The position numbers were made by a program, and so were the translations under genes. A DNA stretch of 64,000 nucleotides from Rhizophagus clarus (Eukaryota; Glomeromycota; Glomeromycetes; Glomerales; Glomeraceae), in NCBI GenBank assembly GCA_015698045.1, contig BLAL01000216.1, positions 186,001-250,000 on the forward strand, read 5' to 3'. This document shows, piece by piece, positions 35,979 through 48,814 of this stretch. Each line of letters starts with the position of its first letter. Positions within the stretch are counted from its first letter, which is position 1. Under the pieces are notes generated by a model, which ran no database searches, was not told where the DNA came from, and saw only the letters and a program-made list of their open reading frames with translations.

Positions 35979-37770
35979 TTATCGTATGGTCCCTTCTTTT
36001 AGGGTTTTAACTGTAACATCACCTTTACTAGTTTTAAATGGAATATCTTTGAAGGTTGCTATGCCTTCCTCATTAATCTTAAAATTTTCTGCTACCTTTT
36101 CAAATATCTTATTTTTAGGATTTAATATTTCACCATCGCGTTCCACCGATCCGTACCCTTCAAAAATGACTGTTTCTCCAATCTCACTTCCAGCTGGTGG
36201 ATCCAATAATTCAATTGTTTTATCATCTGAGGATGATGCAGCAAGAAGCATTGCACATGACTCAATGCCCTGAAATTTGCTGGGTTTAAGATTACATACC
36301 GCAAGCACATAACGACCTTGCATTTGTTCCAATGGAATGTAAGATGCAAGTCCAGAAACAACAGTTCTTGGGTTACCAGATGCATCACCTACATCAACTG
36401 TAGAGACGTAGGATTTAGGATTATTTTCGTGAAGTTCCGCTTTTATAATTTTTGCTACTCGAATATCTAATTAAATAACCTCGTTAAATAAATAATGAAA
36501 TAAAAAACACTTTCTTCACAATGAAATAATAATAATTACCTAATCTAGATACATCAATGGATTTTCCACCATTACCACTCGGTGCTTGGTTGTGTTTTTT
36601 AGATTCTTTCTTTTTAACTATTTTTTCTATTTCAGGGTATGCTTGTTTCGTTAATTTTTGGAGTTCGGGATCGTCCTTCCATCTTTTCCTAATTGGCTCT
36701 AATAGGTTATTTATTGCTTCCGTGGCTGCAGCTTTTAAATCACCAGGGTGAACTTTTTTATCGCGAAAATCATCTTTTAGAGACTGATAACTTGTGTAAT
36801 TAACATTGCCGCCCCATTTTTCATCACGCTTGATTAAAAAACTAGGAGTTTTTCCATTAAGTGATCTAAGAGGGAACAGAACTGATTCTACAAATGAAAG
36901 TATACCATTATCATCTATGTTTCCTTCTTCACAGAAGGCCTTTTTCAATTTACGGGATACGACATCAGCGTCATCCAAAAGATCTATCTTCGAGTCTGGA
37001 TCGGATGAAGACATCTTTGACCCTGCTAAACCTGGAACCATTTTGTTCATAAGATGCGCTCGCTTCTTATAACCAAGATGTGGTAAGTACTTCTCTGCGA
37101 AAACAAAAATCTTTCTTTGATCAACTCCACCAAATTGTGCATCTACTCCCAAATATTCCTCGTCTAGTGCTTGTAAACCTGGATACAATAATCCAGACAA
37201 CAATGCGGATTCGACTTGTTTAACTACTTCAGCACCGGCTTTCTTAGCGTCGTGCTCTGTCACAGTGGCACAAAGTCTGTAATTATCCATACTATATTTC
37301 TCCGTTAGTTGATAACTAGACCCTATAATAAATTTTAATTTTTCAATTGGGACTCCAATTGATTCAAGAAGAGCTTTTATGAGCACTTCATAATATTTTG
37401 TTCGAAATTTTACAAGATCAAGTGGTGCCTTCATATTATCGAGAAAGGCGTGTATATCAGCTAAAAGAATTGTGACCTAACATATTAATAAGAAAAAGGA
37501 CAAAGAACATTATTAATGGTATATTGATTGAAAGGTGTATGGATAAATTGGCTTTTTAGGCACCTCAACACCGGCAGTTAAAAAGTCTGCAATCTTTGAC
37601 ATAGGAACAAAATAACCAATATGAGGTTTTCCGGTGGGAGCGGTACCCCAATAGAGTTTTAAATCTCTTTCATTAAGAATCTTCAAGATTTCTTCGCGAC
37701 CTAAGACTTCTTGGAGATTCCTCGTAATAAGCTCGTATTTTTGCTCGGGGCTCATACAGCTTACAGACAT
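35979..37770 (-). CDS. YARS1: Tyrosyl-tRNA synthetase with EMAPII-like C-terminal domain
   Basis: Charges tRNA-Tyr. Three exons, 37564-37770, 36540-37476 and 35979-36466 (1632 nt, 543 aa). The class I core has [20 protein letters not shown] (HIGH-like motif), [60 protein letters not shown] and [20 protein letters not shown] (KMSSS loop). After a Lys-rich linker ([19 protein letters not shown]) comes an OB-fold tRNA-binding domain: [70 protein letters not shown]. This is the architecture of metazoan cytosolic TyrRS; baker's yeast TyrRS lacks the domain. The intron 1 donor is a weak GTGCCT. A 12-nt C run lies in the leader. Divergent from HID1. Confidence 0.95.
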
Positions 37771-38192
37771 TTTTATGAATTTATATATTTCTTCAATGAA
37801 AAAAAAAATTGGGGGGGGGGGGAATGATAAAAAGGGATCTATTTATATTGAAAAATTTTGATCTCAAATAACTAAAAAGGTCTAATGATACTGAGTTCCA
37901 TAAAAATTCCTGAGTTATATTTTTTTGACCAATGAAACATTGTTCCACACTTACACAGCCTCAGTGAGTCATCATGAGCCTTGAGCCATTGTGGATTGGG
38001 TTATAACACTGTGATAACTATCAAAATGACCAAAAGTGGATATCCACCAATTGGAGCAAAAATGATTTTGTGGCGTTGTAAAAATTGTGAACGGATACCA
38101 ATTCTTATATCCTGTTCTAGAAAACGTGTCATTTGAATAAAATTTCCACTCAATAATTTAATAATTTTATTCAGTAAAAAAGTTTATAAATC
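37771..38192. promoter_or_regulatory. Divergent YARS/HID1 promoter region
   Basis: A 422-bp head-to-head interval. It contains an A run followed by a 12-nt G run (37811-37822), just upstream of the TyrRS start, and a CCAATTGG word near 38047. No TATA box is clear. Confidence 0.4.
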
Positions 38193-41100
38193 ATGGGAGC
38201 AACTGAAAGCAAACTCGCCTTTCGCAAAGGTGTGTTTAGGTTATTTGAAGAAAGGGTAGGTACATCTAAAGGACTTTGTATTTCACTTTAAATTTTTAAC
38301 CTATATTTTATTCTGGTTCAGAATATCCGAGCCTCTGACGAGTACTGGTCGCAGGTAATATATTTTATAAAAATACTTATCTACAGTTTTGGGTTTGAAT
38401 TTATTTAAATTTAAAAATATTCTATTTTTCATTATAGTTTTGGCTTCTTCCTGAGTCTGCAGAAGATGTTTTCTCTCTTGTAGGTGCACAGGATATTCGG
38501 CGCGTAAGAGATCACGCTAAAGAGAATTTAGAAACATTAATAAATAAGGTCTGTTACAGTAACAATATTCTGATCTGTACTGAGATTAATAACTTAACAA
38601 TTACTGGATATTCAGGTCATTGATCGTCTATTCCGAATTATAGAGGCACCAGACTTTCCCTCACAAAATTCTACTTTACAACTTTTGAATTGTATAAGAA
38701 TACTTACTCGGTTAATACCATTTATATTTGAATCTGAAGAAATGGCTGATTGGGAAGAAAAATTTTTTTGGACGCCTCAAACTAAAAAGGTCAAAAAGAA
38801 TCCTAAGGCTGAAACAGGAGGTGAAACCCAGAATTCTTTACAAGAGCAAAATGAAGCAGCTAATGAGAATCTGGCAAAGGAATCAAGCCAGGTATATATC
38901 GTATATATGATATTCTAAGTATTATTCAAATTAATGTCGACTATATTTTCCGAGTTTACCTGGATATATACAAGTTAATTAAACATTAATAGAGTAACGT
39001 TGAATAGATGTTATATAATGAATATTTGACATTAATGAATGTTCAAGTATGATTAATATCTTATGAAGCACAAAGAAATATGGAGGTCAGAATTGCATAG
39101 ATTTTTTTTTTTGAATATTAGGGACAATTCATGGAAAAACACATATTACCGGATCAACCAATAATGCTTTTGTACTGTGTCTTCGGATTTTGGGATATAT
39201 TTTACTTTTATTAATCTCAAATGTTACTTTTACATAGGAATCGCAAACTCAAGATACGAGCGATATTGAACAAATTGAAACAATTCCTCCTTTAGGTGAA
39301 CGCCTGCTATCGACAATTATTGATCTGCTTTTTTTGGCAGGATTCACATTACCATCAAATTTAGCAAACGATAGTAGTCGTATTATATACGTCAATTGGT
39401 AAAAAAAAATCTTTTTCGGACATCTCTTAAGAATCAACCCAAAGTTTTTAAAATATTTTTTCGATCTTTATAAAGGGAAACTGGTGTAGGTTCTACTTTA
39501 CCTATTGGTTCATCAAAGGAAAATGATTCCAACAAAACGGAAACTTTAAGATTGCTGCTCGCATTTATTTCAAAGTCAATGTATATGTCAGGAGGTATTG
39601 GCTAAAATCTATTGTTAACATTAATTTTTATAAAGTTTCAGCGAATCAATTTAATGCTCGTTTGATTAATTTAGCGACATATATGGGGAAAGAAAATAAG
39701 TGGATTAAATATTTGGTTCTTAAAACTGAACGCAAAGTGGTTCTTGCATTACTCTGTAGTTTACTAAATACTGCTGTAAAATATAATCCAGCGGGATGGG
39801 GTGTACCATATAATCATGTTGTTTTTGCGGACTCACGAGAAATGCTTGTGACATTATGTCTACAAGTGTTGTTGGTATTATTGGATTACCGTGCTCCTTC
39901 AAATCGTGTTACAAATGATTTTACCAGACAGCAGCGAGTGAGTTCTGTAGATACTGTCAGGAGCGAAAAAGATTCTATCCCTTTAAGTCCTGTAACACCG
40001 TCATCTATTAATAATATGGCACCCAATGAGGTTACCAGAGTAGATAACATTCCGCAGGACAGCACACCCGCTGCAGATGCTACTCCTACAGTTACTTCAC
40101 CCGCACCAAGTACACAAAAAGGATATTTACCTTCCCATGTTGACAATGCATTTCGTTATTATACTTCGAAATTGCATCGACCTCAAGACTTTCAATTTCT
40201 TATGGATGGCATATACCGCATTTTGAGTAATCCAATGCAGGTAATTAAAAAAAAATTTCTGTAATGATTTATCAGCTGATTTTAGAATTTTTGGGATATC
40301 AACATATCAACAATGATCAATGCAATTATACAAAATATGCAATGCTTCAAATACATCGGATTATTGCCATAATTAGTGATTTTCACTCGTTATTGCTTAA
40401 GCAAGATTATAATTTATGTGCAACTTGACTAAATTACTTATAACAATACTTATTGTTGCATATAAGGCGAGTAATACATATTTACCAGGATCAACAAAGC
40501 AAATCCAATGTCATCAAGAAATGATGATGCTTTGTTGGAAATTCTTGGAAATTAATAAGGTAAGTACTATTTTATAATTAATATCGTTATTTATGATTAT
40601 ACCAATATGACATACTTGCCTTTTTAACTCTTTCACAGAGATTTCGTAATTACTTGTTGGATACAGATAGAGTATTAGATTTGCTTATCATTTTATTATA
40701 TTATGCAATTGAAAATAAACAAGATCCAGGTTTGGTTCATTAGCTTTTATGCATCCTTTAATACTTTTTCCCTATTGACTATTTCGTTATAATCTAGCAC
40801 AACTTGGATTAGTGCGCATGTGTGCATTTATTTTGCAGACATTGTCAGGTGACCGCGATTTTGGTGTTAAATTAAATAAAGTGTTTGAGAATCATGGCTC
40901 TCTTCCTGGTAATGTTCGAATTCACGCGTTTCATGGAACTTACGCGGATTATATGATTAGTGTAAGAACTTGATCTTATTACATCAAATTTTGATTTATT
41001 TTATATTTCAATCTAATTTTTATTTAATTGCCTTAGTCAATATATGCTCTTATAGCAACTACACGTGGAATGTTGCATTCATTATATCCTGCATATATAT

Positions 41101-42384
41101 TAACTATTACCAATGTATCACCTTATCTAAAGAATTTATCTGTAGTTTCATCCACAAAATTAGTCCATCTTTTTTCACAATTTTCTTCACCAGGATTTTT
41201 GTTATCCGAAGAAGGGAATCATCGATTAGTTGAACATATGTTGGAAGCATTCAATAACATTATTCAGTACCAATTTGCTGGTTTGCTCTTACATCTTTTT
41301 TTTTAAGAAATTTGTGTTTGCAATTAAAATATAATCTAATTATTTCGATTATTTGATTACTTATTATAGATAATCCACATCTTATTTATGCTATTTTAAG
41401 GAGTCCTAAATGTTTTGAAAATTTATCAGAATTTACCCTTGCAAGAGGCTTGGCTGAAATAAAAAAAAAAGAGAAGCGTAAAAAGCAAGTTCGAATTGCA
41501 ACTACGGAAAAAACATCAGAACAACCAGAAGCTAAGAATTCACAAGAAGAATCATCACAACCATTAATGTCAGATAGTGAAAGTAATCTAAGTACTCAAA
41601 AAGACGAAGATCATGATAAGCCCGAATTGGCTCAAATATCTTCAAATGCGAATAGTCAAACAGATTTAACTGATCAAGATTCGGAACCATTGTCTGAAAA
41701 AGCACGCGGCAAATTACCAGAAGGTGTTTCAGTAGCTCGTCGACGAAGTAATGAAAGTAATAATATTATAACTCCGTTTGCTGTTGGAAAATCTGGATTT
41801 GTTCCAACTGAAGATTGGGTTTGTAATTTTTACTGTATGCTAAATTTTCAAGCTACGTAATTAATCGTAATATTGATTTTGATAAGGTATCTTCATGGCA
41901 TTCGCATCTTCCTCTCGGAACAATTCTGATATTGCTCGGAGAACTTATTCCCAAAATCGAAAATATATGTATATCGCAATCAATCAATTCAGAACAACCT
42001 GTTTTGGAATTCCTTCGAAAAGCAACAATGGTTGGAATTCTTCCACCTCCACAGCCTATCCTTATTCGTAAATTCCAATGGTCTGAAGCGAGCGTAGTTT
42101 GGTTTTCAAGTTTGCTATGGGGGCAAATTTATTTAGCTTCTTCAAATTATCTTGGTGTATTTAATGGCACACAAGTCAAATTATTTTTTGTCAAGCCTTC
42201 TACGAAAGAAGGACGCTTGAAAAATGCTCTTGGTAGTGCAGTTGGTGGAGTTCAAGGTGTCATTGATCGCCTTTCCACTACAAATGCAAATGCAAATGCA
42301 AATGCAAATGCAAATGCAAACACGAATACAAATACGAATACGAATACGAATATAAATACTACGGCCACTACACCTAGTTCTTAA
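38193..42384 (+). CDS. HID1: HID1 family protein (Golgi/secretory trafficking)
   Basis: Thirteen exons: 38193-38255, 38322-38354, 38438-38548, 38616-38891, 39238-39398, 39476-39594, 39642-40240, 40467-40559, 40639-40729, 40798-40961, 41037-41280, 41370-41818, 41887-42384 (2901 nt, 966 aa). It starts MGATESKLAFRKGVFRL, with a Gly2 myristoylation context as in animal HID1. Family signatures include SLLNTAVKYNPAGWGVPYNH, SGDRDFGVKLNKVFENHGSL, NVSPYLKNLSVVSSTKLVHL, MLEAFNNIIQYQF, and PPPQPILIRKFQWSEASVVW. Animal HID1 acts in dense-core vesicle and Golgi sorting; the fungal relatives include yeast Ecm30. Two low-complexity linkers are present, and the C-terminus ends in an Asn-Ala/Asn-Thr repeat. 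Confidence 0.95.
42278..42357 (+). repeat. Hexanucleotide coding repeat (Asn-Ala / Asn-Thr)
   Basis: AATGCA units switch to AATACG-type units, coding NANANA then NTNTNT at the HID1 C-terminus. Being in frame by six, length changes add dipeptides without frameshift. Confidence 0.85.
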
Positions 42385-44400
42385 TTGTTACTTTCATGTT
42401 AATATATATTAAATACCTTAAAAAAATAGTTTTTCGTACAATAACAATTATTTATGTTAAAAGATTCTCTTAAATATTAGTATTTGGCTGTATTATATTA
42501 ATTAGTAATATAGATAATAAAATTTACAATTATCCTTTAAATAATTATTTTATCAAACCCTTTCTTTTTTTTGATATCACAAATTTAGCAATATTATTAA
42601 TAGTAAATTTATCTCTTATTATAAGTTATTGTTATATCAGATATTGTTACTGTATTGTTAGATGAATTTGCAGACTGGCAAAAAATTTATAATAAAAGAT
42701 AAATGCATATTACCTTTATATAATGCTTAAATCTCATATTCTATAATAAAAATCTGTAATTTATAAAAAAGACCTTTTATAAGATACAGTACATATTAGC
42801 AGATTTGCATAATTATATATCTTTTAATTATAATAAATTTATTATAGAAATGGAAAATCCAGTTTTCTGTTTAATTTATTACTATATCTAACTAATATAC
42901 AGTGTGTTAAGAAAATAATTGTGCAAATAAAAACCTCAATATCTTCACAACTAGAAATGTTAGGCAGCTGAAATTTTATTTATAAAAAGTTCATAATATA
43001 CTTTATTAAATATTAAAATTTTAATATTTGGTTTTATAGATATTATTTTTTTAAAATTAGTATAAACATATTTTTTAAAATATTTAAAAATTATTATCTT
43101 TATTTTTGGATCTATAAATCATTATACACATTAAATTTCTTAATATTAGTAGTCATAATATAGCAAAAATTGTATGTATTATAAAAAAAACATTTCTTTA
43201 CCAACATATTTAAAATAATTTTGATACAATTTGAATCATTAATTATTGAGAAAATAAATGTAAATAATAATATAAATTTGAAATATTTATTATAACAATT
43301 TAATTTAGTTTTCTTTGTAACTAATAATTTAAATCACATAAAATTAACTTATTTTTGTTAGGAATTATCAATTCCATAAATAAAAAAAAATTGGTTTTAA
43401 TTTGAATTTTAGTTAATGAAAAATTAAGCAAACAATGCAAATAATGTATATACATGATGATTTACTGATTTCAATCTATTCAAATTGAACCATTAATTTT
43501 TTTAGATTCATAATATTTAAAGAATTTTTTTTTTTTATATCATTTATAAGAATCTATTGTATATTAATATTCATGTATTTTTTAGTTTAACCAGTATCAT
43601 TTAACCAATAATATTAATTAATTAAAATTTAGGCATTTAATTAATGTTAATTATACTTTTTTTACATATTAAAAGGAAATTAACAAATATATAATGAAAT
43701 TTATATTAAATAGAAGGTAAATAACATGTATTATATTATTTATTTTATAAATAAATGCATTATCCCACTATTTTTTTATTTAATCAATTTTATATTACAT
43801 TGCATAACTATTTTTTTAACATATTATATAATTATATATACTGTATATATTTTTTTTATAGTTAAAGGCCATGCTTGGCGTATGATTTATTAAAATAGCA
43901 AAAGCTAAAACAAGGAAAAATACATCGTAAATTTAACAGCTAAATTAGATTCACTTACACCCCATTACTAGTTTAGATAGACCTATTAAAACAAACCTAC
44001 CTGTCCAAAACTAGCAAAGGCAGATGTGATCCATAACTTTCAACAAATAGCCAGTATTACTATATATCATTATAAGAGCATACACATACAAAGAATTCAA
44101 CTCTTCTTCATGATTTTCACAAGGCATGACATTAAGCAATTACCACCCTACCCAAGTGATATGTGAGTACTATGCTAAGATTAAATCTGAAATATAGAGA
44201 TCCCCTTTCCTTGCCAATAAAAAACAAAGGACCTCAGATACATATATCCCACATTGCCCTATTTTTAACTCTTAATCAGTATAGATACATTAAGAAAAGA
44301 ATAAAAGTAATTAGTAAAATACCTCCTACATAACTTTAACTAGCCCAATTAGAAATTAACACATGTTAGCAAAATTTAAAACAAATTATCCAACCAAATT
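42385..44400. other. AT-rich intergenic DNA with repeat debris
   Basis: No gene. It includes a mariner-like remnant (42.9-43.85 kb, separate entry). At about 43860-44250 a block reads, on the minus strand, like a LINE 3' end: AATAAATCATACGCC followed by A-rich sequence. The latter call is weak. Confidence 0.4.
42901..43845. mobile_element. Degenerate mariner-like inverted-repeat element
   Basis: TGTTAAGAAAATAATTGTGC (from 42905) is matched, with a few mismatches, by the reverse complement of sequence at 43801-43821. CAGT and TA steps lie just outside on both sides. The interior is extremely AT-rich and has no ORF. Borders are approximate. Confidence 0.4.
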
Positions 44401-46315
44401 CCTCCCTTATTTAGATCGACTAGAGTTTTTTCCCTAGAATTGTATCCAAATATCTTAGGATAACAGATATATTTGGATAATTTTTAAATGATTATTCAGA
44501 TCTGTAGTTTATAAAACAGATAATCCTATAGGATAATCTGAATTATTCTAGGATTGCTAGTGATACTATATAATAAATTAGCATGTAAAAATACTGTAAA
44601 TGATTAATAAAACTTCCACTTTAATCTTGTTTAAAGAAAATGAACAAAGAAAAGAGAAAAATTGAAATTCATTCAAATATATTGCTTTCAAATATACTAA
44701 TTGAAAGAACTTCAAAAAAGCATTCACAGTCTGATAATAATTATATTGAATTTATTGATACTATTATTGATATAGAAAAACTCACACCTGATGATACCAA
44801 TAATAGAACTTTAAATGAACATATGAAAAATGCGTTTGATGAACTTCTTAATAATAAAGAAGGATCTGATTCATTAAAAAGCAAAAGAAGTTCAAAACTC
44901 TGCAGCTGGATATATAATTAGGATGAAGAAATAAATCATCCAACAGGCTCAAAAAAATTTATATTTGTATGTAATCAAAAATTAAATAACAGTGAAAATT
45001 GTATTACAAGAATTAAAACATCAGGTCTAACTGGTAATATTATTAGTCATCTTGGATAGAAACATAAAATTTATGAACATTCTAAAGCCATAACACTATC
45101 TCAGAAGCAAACAAAAATTAGTAATTATACTGTTTCATCTGTTTCATCACAAATGACACCAGATCAACAAAAATATTTAAAAACTCTTTTTTTTAAATGG
45201 CTTATTCTAGATTTTCAACCACTTTATCTTTTAAAATCTTCTTCTTTTTGTCAATTTATTAATGCATTAAATGAAAGTTTTAAACTTTCAACAGCTAAAG
45301 AATTGTAAAAAAAATTTTTGAAGTATATATATGAATTCACATAAAAACAGCTTAAATAATATATTTATGAAAATGTAATATCTGTTTTACTTACTTGTGA
45401 TCTTTAAACTTCTTGCAATAAGCAAGGATTTCTTGAAGTTACATACCATCTCATTATATTTGATTTTGAAATAAAGGAAATAACATTAACTATTCAATAT
45501 ATTTCATATTTACATACAGGAGATAATATTCAAAAATTATTAGAGGAAGTAATTTCTGAATGGAGTTTGCAAGACAAAATTTTTTTTTGTATCACAGATA
45601 ATACATCCAACATGAAGAAATGCTTTAATCAAATCTCTCAGATCCAGAGATTATCATATACTGCATATATCATTCAATTGGTTGTTAGAAAAGGACTCCT
45701 TGCTGCTAAAACTCTAATTGCACATACAAAAAGGTTGATTAACTTTTTTACTTCACCAAAACAAAATAAACATCTTTTTAATGCACAAAAAAAGAATTCT
45801 AAGGATATAGAGAAAGAAAATAATTTGCATACAATTTTTTATAGACAGATGTTGAAATACATTAGTCAAGTACATATATAGCATGAGAAAGGTTAACAAT
45901 CTTAAAACCTTATATTGATATTATTATTTCATCATTAAATGCAAATAAAGATCCAAACTCCAAAGAAGATGCAAAAAGATTAATAAAAATTAATCTCATT
46001 AATAGTGAATGGAAAATCATAAGAAATTTGCTTGAAATTTTAGGACTGTTTGCTAAGTTAACAGAAAAATTAGAAGATATAAAATATGCAACAATAAGTT
46101 ATATGTATCCAGGTATTACTAAACTCAAAAAACATTTTTGTCCAGCAACAGAATTTAATAATAATTTGGATTTAGAAACAAATAATTATGTATTTGAAGA
46201 ACATCAATTTGAAGAAGTTGATGAAGATGATAAACTTAAAGATAGATGAAAAATTAAAATTAATACTTTTGTTAATACTATTGATCTTCTAGATAATATT
46301 AAAGCAAATCTTTAT

Positions 46316-48166
46316 TAGAGCTCTGAATTTTTAGTTCAGTTTTGTTTTCAATTCTTTTTTTTTTTTTTTTTTTTTTTAGTCAAAAGAAGTGCTTTTATTA
46401 ACTGAAAAAAGATAGAAAAGAGTACAAAAATTCAACTAAACTAAGCCTACCTGTTCTCCACACTAGGGTCACAGATATATCTCATGACCACTATACCCCT
46501 AGCCTATTCTCTTTAATGTAATAGGAAGTCTAATTATAGAATTGTTCAAGGAATAAAGAAAACGAAAAAGAAAAAATAAAAATTCTACAATCTAATAAAA
46601 CAAAAAACATCATGTAAAGCGAATGCAATAAAGCATGACAAGAAGTTAGTATAAGAATTTCTATCAATCCCTCCCAACTAAACTAAACATAATGTTCTAA
46701 TAATGCCTTCAGCCCAGCGATTAAATGTTTTACATCCAGCTTTTTAAACTGGTTATTTCTTTATTGATTGATTTTCTTGGTAGAATGACCAGATTTAGGA
46801 GTTTTATTATGATTGTTCTTGCGGTTGTTAGTATTAAAACCTAAAAAAGAAAAGTTAAACCCATTAGGAGTCCTTGAGGACTTGTCTGCATTGCCAGTTC
46901 GAGCAGATTTACGTAAATTCTTAAAGTTAGGAGTGGAATAACAGCACCAAACGATTCTAACATCATTCTAAAGCTGAGGGTTATTAATGCAGATGGAACG
47001 TGATCCCAAGTGTCAAAGTACCCTATCAGCTTTCTAGTTCCATCAACTTTTTTGACTATTTTGAAAGATTTTATGCCACTATCCAATTAAAATTGGTGAG
47101 GGCGTTCATTTGGGAATAGGGAGGTGTCCATTATGTCATCTGGAAGGTTGTATATGATAGCTTGGAACTTTTCTCGTTGTTTTCTTTTTGAAAGGTTCCA
47201 GGAAGCAGGAAATCATCGAACAGGGATTCCTCCCAAGTTGACAGTCCAGTCCCCTCCATTATAACATTTCAAGCACTTATGATCAGAAATCAGTCTAACC
47301 CTCGTAGATAAGTACTTCTTGTGCACCCCTATGCTGACTGATATGACCTTACCCCATCATTCTAAGTTGGCCAACAGAGTATAGTTATCCCATTTGGCTG
47401 AAATATCGTATACCACAAGGTCAAGTAATTGTGCTTGTTCTTTTCCTTGCAGACAATATTCAGTGATGATAACATTTTCATTCTTCAAATTGTTGTATGT
47501 CTCTTTCTGTTTTAACTTCTTTCCATTATTTATAGGCGTTAATTGTGGTTTAGAATCTCGCTTCAACTATTGCTTATAGGGTGTGGAAGGAGGAGAAAGT
47601 AAACTTTGATTAAAGGTAACCGTCCTTGAACCAGAAGGTTTAGAGAGTGTATACTCAGGAAATTCTGTGCTAAAAGTGGACACTACATGTTCATCCAGTC
47701 CAGAAGAAGTTTGTAATTGCAACTTTTGTTTCTCCTTACGGGTCTTCTTTTTAGCACTCCTTTTTTAAGAGTTTTCAGTTCTGATTTGGCTCTCTGATAT
47801 AAAATTTTACTGAAAGTGTTTTTCAGTCTAAAATTTTTACTGAAAAATATTTTCAGGTCATACTTTTAACTGAAAATATTTTCAGTCAAAAAACACTACT
47901 AAAAAAATGTTTTCAGTTTAAAAAATTAGTTCCAGTTCCATTTTCAGATCAAAAAATAGAACTGAAACTGTTTTTTCGAAAAACACTTCAAACTGAAAAT
48001 ATTTTCAAATGAAGTTTTTTAACTAAAAAAATGTTTTTCAGTTAAAAAATAATTCTGAAAACGTTTTTCAATAAAAATCTTATTCTGAAAAATGTCCAGT
48101 AAGAAACTATATTCAGAACTAAAAATAGAACCAAAAATGAAACTGAACTGGAAATTTAGAGCTCTA
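46316..48166. mobile_element. TIR element with 8-bp target duplication, itself split by a LINE-like insert
   Basis: The terminal inverted repeats begin TAGAGCTCT(G/A)AATTT and continue AGTTCAGTTT on both ends. ATCTTTAT flanks both sides exactly (46308-46315 and 48167-48174). An 8-bp duplication with TAGAG-type ends is the hAT pattern. Excluding the inner insert, the element is about 435 bp: 46316-46354 plus 47771-48166. The right part is packed with ACTGAAAA-type subterminal repeats. Confidence 0.75.
46355..47770 (-). mobile_element. LINE-like retroelement fragment with poly(A) tail
   Basis: On the minus strand the element ends AATAAAAGCACTTCTTTTG and a pure A tract (T run at 46355-46377). 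GTTTTCAATTC (46344-46354) and GTTTTCAGTTC (47771-47781) look like an 11-bp target duplication with one mismatch. Broken minus-strand ORF pieces at 47357-47566 and 46841-47086 (for example FKIVKKVDGTRKLIGYFDTW) could be an ORF1-type protein. No reverse transcriptase is seen, so it is 5' truncated or non-autonomous. Confidence 0.6.
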
Positions 48167-48814
48167 ATCTTTATAAGGCATTTGAAGTATATTATAAAGT
48201 AATTGAAAAAAAAGCATTAATTGCAGTATTACTAGATCCATGCCAAAAAAAATGAAATTTGCAGACAATGATCAAAAGGAAATAGCAATAACTAGTCTTA
48301 ATGAAGTTTATAAATTAGCAAAGAATGATGTTACTAATATTCAATAGGAATCATGTAGACCAAAATCAAAAAAAAGGAAAATATCAAAGATGTATATTTA
48401 TAAAAAGAGCTTATTTTCAGATGATAATGAACTTCATGATACCTAAATTGATGACAATGAAATTAAAAGATATTTAGTAATGGTACAAATTCAAAGTGTC
48501 CAAGATACTTTAAAGTGATGGAATGTAAATAAAGATCATTTTTTAATTTTAGTTTAACTAACATATAAACATTTGTGTATTTAAGCATCATTAGAAGCAA
48601 ATAAAAAAGTTTTTAATGATGTTGGGTTGATAATATCTGCTAAAAGAACGAGAATGAAGGAGGATTTATTTAAAGCTTTAATTTTTTTAAAAAGGAATTG
48701 TGATTTAGTAGGTGGAATTTTCAATAATAATAGTTAATATATGATAAATTAATAAAAGATTTGTAGTAGTCTTAATATACGTATACATACTAAATACATG
48801 TACATTATAAGTTA

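Larger units (their letters stand above)
44640..48738 (+). pseudogene. Degenerate hAT (BED-type) transposase
   Basis: Coding-like blocks broken by stops and frameshifts. A BED-like finger region (SKLCSWIYN, FVCNQKLNN, LTGNIISHLG) comes first. The catalytic region follows (LTCDL-TSCNKQGFLEVTYH, YLHTGDNI, IFFCITDNTSNMKKC). The chain resumes at 48175 with FEVYYKVIEKKALIAVLLDP and the dimerisation end SAKRTRMKEDLFKALIFLKR. The order and motifs are those of fungal and animal hAT transposases. Not functional. The chain is split by the insertion at 46316-48166. Confidence 0.75.
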
